Part shown: piece by piece, positions 6,097 through 7,996 of the stretch
How the letters are laid out: each line of letters opens with the position of its first letter
Position numbering within the stretch: position 1 is the stretch's first letter
Assembly (NCBI GenBank): GCA_023139025.1
Contig: JAGLOH010000087.1
Span: forward strand, 1-7,996
Origin: Candidatus Heimdallarchaeota archaeon
Lineage (GTDB): Archaea; Asgardarchaeota; Heimdallarchaeia; Heimdallarchaeales; Heimdallarchaeaceae
Length of the DNA stretch: 7,996 nt
Direction: 5' to 3'
The notes under the pieces: generated by a model
Seen by the model: the letters and a program-made list of their open reading frames with translations, nothing else
Database searches by the model: none
Told to the model about the DNA's origin: nothing
Program-made: the position numbers and the translations under genes

Positions 6097-6828
6097 ATGT
6101 TAGGGAACACAGAAGAAAACCAAGAGTTGGATGTTTTTGAGCTCTTAGAGTTTTTATCAAATTCTACTAGAAGAAAAATTCTCGGATTATTAGCAGAAGA
6201 AGATCTTTATTCTTTTCAGCTTTCTCGATTGTTAGATGTTTCTCCAAGGATAATTGCAAAATATCTTGCTGAGCTTGAAAATATAGGCATTGTGTCAATG
6301 GTGGAAAGGGGTAGCGATAAAGGTCCTACAAGAAAATATGCAAAGTTGAATCAATCCTTCTCTTTAATCATCGATGTTGGTCAAAACACCTTCAATGTAA
6401 ACTATTTCCCAACAAGTGAAGTTGTTCAAAAATTATCAAAAGAAGAATCTAAGAAACAAAAAGAACTTAAGATACAGATTTCGAAAGAGCTCGCTGACAT
6501 CAGAAATTGTGTAAAGGAGAAAATTATAGATGTCCAAAAGCTTGATTCACAAAGAAAAATCTTTGTTCAAAAGATAAACGAGTCTTATATTAGATTCAAT
6601 GAAATTGTTGAGAAAACAGTTTATGATTATTATGATAGAGATATAATTCGAAATATATTCAAGATTTCACTAAACAAGCCAGAAAATAAAGTTTCATTAA
6701 CCGAGCTTGCTAATAGAACGAGAATTTGGAGAGGAGACTTGGGAAACAGATTAGAACGTTTAGCTAATGAAACAGAATTTGTTAAATGTGAGAAAGATAG
6801 AAGAGGAGAAGTTTGGTATTCTATCTAA
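6097..6828 (+). CDS. ArsR-like winged-helix regulator, Phr/SurR type; likely heat-shock repressor
   Basis: 243-aa DNA-binding protein. Residues about 12-88 form a winged helix-turn-helix: LLEFLSNSTRRKILGLL, then YSFQLSRLLDV, recognition helix PRIIAKYLAELENIG and a wing with GPTRKYAKL. By recalled sequence this matches Pyrococcus Phr (ETRRRIL, GRPRKYY) and SurR (GPTKKYY). About 108-172 is a charged, probably coiled-coil linker. About 175-243 looks like a second winged helix (SLTELANRTRIWRGDLGNRLERL), as in SurR but absent from the shorter Phr. There is no CxxC in the N-terminal domain, where SurR carries its redox switch; the only cysteines are 138 and 231, so sulfur sensing is unlikely. Neighbours decide the likely role: Phr is known to repress hsp20, an AAA+ ATPase gene and itself, the three classes found together here. 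The regulatory role is inferred; the fold is well supported. Confidence 0.87.
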   Translation: MLGNTEENQELDVFELLEFLSNSTRRKILGLLAEEDLYSFQLSRLLDVSPRIIAKYLAELENIGIVSMVERGSDKGPTRKYAKLNQSFSLIIDVGQNTFNVNYFPTSEVVQKLSKEESKKQKELKIQISKELADIRNCVKEKIIDVQKLDSQRKIFVQKINESYIRFNEIVEKTVYDYYDRDIIRNIFKISLNKPENKVSLTELANRTRIWRGDLGNRLERLANETEFVKCEKDRRGEVWYSI

Positions 6829-6868
6829 TTTTTTATATTACCCAATTTAATCACTATTTTGGATTAAG
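6829..6868 (+). promoter_or_regulatory. Intergenic region with a T-run, TATA-like box and inverted repeat before tiaS
   Basis: The T6 run at 6829-6834 directly after the regulator's stop codon could end transcription, as archaeal terminators are T-rich. The overlapping TTTTATATT (6832-6840) resembles a TATA box and would start a tiaS transcript near 6862, 7 nt before its TTG. An inverted repeat, CAATTTAATC (6843-6852) and GATTAAGTTG (6862-6871), lies between box and start codon. Either a new promoter or read-through from the heat-shock cluster is possible. Confidence 0.45.
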
Positions 6869-7996
6869 TTGACTTTACAAAGGGACACAATTCTTCATAT
6901 TGGTTTTGATGACACAGATTCTCTTCAGGGAAGCTGTACCACTCATCTAGCAGCAAGTATAATTGAGGAAATTGATAGTCAAGTTACTTTTTTAGATTAT
7001 CCCAGACTTATCAGAAATAATCCAAACATTCCATGGAAAACTAGAGGAAATGGAGCTATAGGGTTCACAATAAAAATAGCAGAGGAAGAGGTTGACCAAG
7101 TAATTGTTACCATCAAAAGATCCATTGAGAATTATTATCAACCAGATGAAAATACAAACCCAGGATTAGTAGTAGTAAAAGGAAACATACCTGAAATCAT
7201 TAAAGAATTCTCAAAGAGGGCATTAATTGAAGTACTCTCGATTGAAGAATCAAAAGAAATTGCCACCAGTCACTGTTTCGATCATTATTTTATTGGAAAT
7301 GGTAGAGGTTTAATTGGAGGACTTGCTGCTATAGGTAATATCCTGAATCCGAGAAATGAAGATTTTACTTATGAGATACTAACATACAGATCATCTGATT
7401 TATTTGGAACAAAGAGAAGATTGGACAAAGAATCTGTTTATGAAATGGATAAGAAGTTAGCCCCTGAAGTCTTCAACAATATTGATGAAGAAACAAACAA
7501 GATTTTGATATGTCCAGCAGGACCAGATCCAGTCTTTTATGGTATTAGGGGAGAAGAAGCAGAAAAGATGCTAGAAGCTTTATCTATTGTTAAAACACTG
7601 GAACCTTTAGATGCTTATTGTATTTTCAGAACAAATCAAGGAACTGATCAGCATTTCAAATATGCAGACGAAAGGATAGAAAATTATCGAGTATTTAAAG
7701 GAGATATTGAAATCACCAGTAAACCTAGGATTCTTCTAGGTGGTCATGTAATTTTACAAGGGATTGTTGAGGAAAACAAGAAATTAGTAGATATCGCAGC
7801 CTTTGAGCCAAGTAAAAGCTTCAAACAAAAAATAAGTAAACTTTTACCAGGAGACAAAATTACTGCATATGGGGGAGTGAAATATAATCAAGAACATGCA
7901 ACCCATACAATTCAATTAGAAAAATGCAAAATTATTTTTATCTCTGATCATTATTATGAAAACTCACCTTTGTGTCCTAAATGCAACAAGAGAATG
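6869..7996 (+). CDS. tiaS: tRNA(Ile2) 2-agmatinylcytidine synthetase TiaS (3' partial)
   Basis: Archaea-specific enzyme that uses ATP and agmatine to convert cytidine 34 of tRNA-Ile2 to agmatidine, so that the tRNA reads AUA. The frame stays open to the window end (376 codons visible). Motifs in order: GFDDTDS (12-18) with its metal-binding aspartates, then SCTTH, whose Thr24 should be the autophosphorylated threonine of the kinase-like domain; PNIPWKTRGNGA; GNGRGLIGGLAAIG (143-156); CPAGPDPVFYGIRG; RTNQGTD; an OB-fold part with GGHVILQG and YGGV; then CPKC (Cys369, Cys372), the first half of the C-terminal zinc ribbon. About 50 residues seem missing. Start: TTG at 6869 is the only usual start codon between an in-frame stop at 6848 and GFDDTDS. 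It has only a weak GGAT upstream. Essential in archaea that lack another AUA-decoding route. Confidence 0.96.
   Translation, partial: MTLQRDTILHIGFDDTDSLQGSCTTHLAASIIEEIDSQVTFLDYPRLIRNNPNIPWKTRGNGAIGFTIKIAEEEVDQVIVTIKRSIENYYQPDENTNPGLVVVKGNIPEIIKEFSKRALIEVLSIEESKEIATSHCFDHYFIGNGRGLIGGLAAIGNILNPRNEDFTYEILTYRSSDLFGTKRRLDKESVYEMDKKLAPEVFNNIDEETNKILICPAGPDPVFYGIRGEEAEKMLEALSIVKTLEPLDAYCIFRTNQGTDQHFKYADERIENYRVFKGDIEITSKPRILLGGHVILQGIVEENKKLVDIAAFEPSKSFKQKISKLLPGDKITAYGGVKYNQEHATHTIQLEKCKIIFISDHYYENSPLCPKCNKRM

Noticed and set aside
1..7996. CRISPR array, insertion sequence, tRNA or rRNA gene
   Set aside because: No regularly spaced repeats, transposase motifs, cloverleaf or rRNA-like stretch seen; nearly all the window is protein-coding.

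Overview
The window is a gene-dense, AT-rich piece of an archaeal chromosome. TiaS (agmatidine synthetase) and a two-ring CDC48/VAT ATPase are archaeal hallmarks. AT-rich TATA boxes lie about 26 bp before plausible transcript starts, and ribosome binding sites of the GAGG/GGTGAT type sit only 3-7 nt before start codons. Low G+C, AGA-rich arginine usage and the gene set would fit an Asgard-type or another mesophilic-to-moderate archaeal lineage, but I cannot assign the phylum from sequence alone.

Layout. (1) Bases 1-1665, plus strand: the 3' part of a gene for an alpha/beta serine hydrolase fused to an eight-helix membrane domain; its start lies before the window. (2) Bases 1679-3006, minus strand: tag (3-methyladenine DNA glycosylase I), a 77-79 aa single-pass membrane protein and a 71 aa charged protein, each with its own promoter-like sequence. 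A 60-bp element carrying the tag promoter and ribosome binding site occurs twice here (2256-2315 and 2727-2786, 50/60 identical). The second copy heads no recognisable gene. (3) Bases 3007-3143: a divergent promoter region. (4) Bases 3144-6828, plus strand: a tight cluster of hsp20 (small heat-shock protein), cdc48/VAT (AAA+ unfoldase) and an ArsR-like winged-helix regulator, with gaps of 28 and 30 nt. (5) Bases 6869-7996, plus strand: tiaS, cut off by the window end just inside its C-terminal zinc ribbon.

The most interesting part is the cluster in (4). In Pyrococcus the heat-shock repressor Phr is known to control hsp20, an AAA+ ATPase gene and its own gene. Here the same three classes of gene lie together in apparent operon order, and a nearly perfect inverted repeat covers the predicted hsp20 transcription start. 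The simplest reading is a self-contained, autoregulated protein-quality-control operon: the sHsp holds unfolded clients, CDC48/VAT unfolds them, and the third gene's product represses the unit in the absence of stress. The regulator's two winged-helix layout resembles SurR, but it lacks SurR's CxxC redox switch. This assignment rests on sequence patterns and recalled family knowledge, not on a database search.
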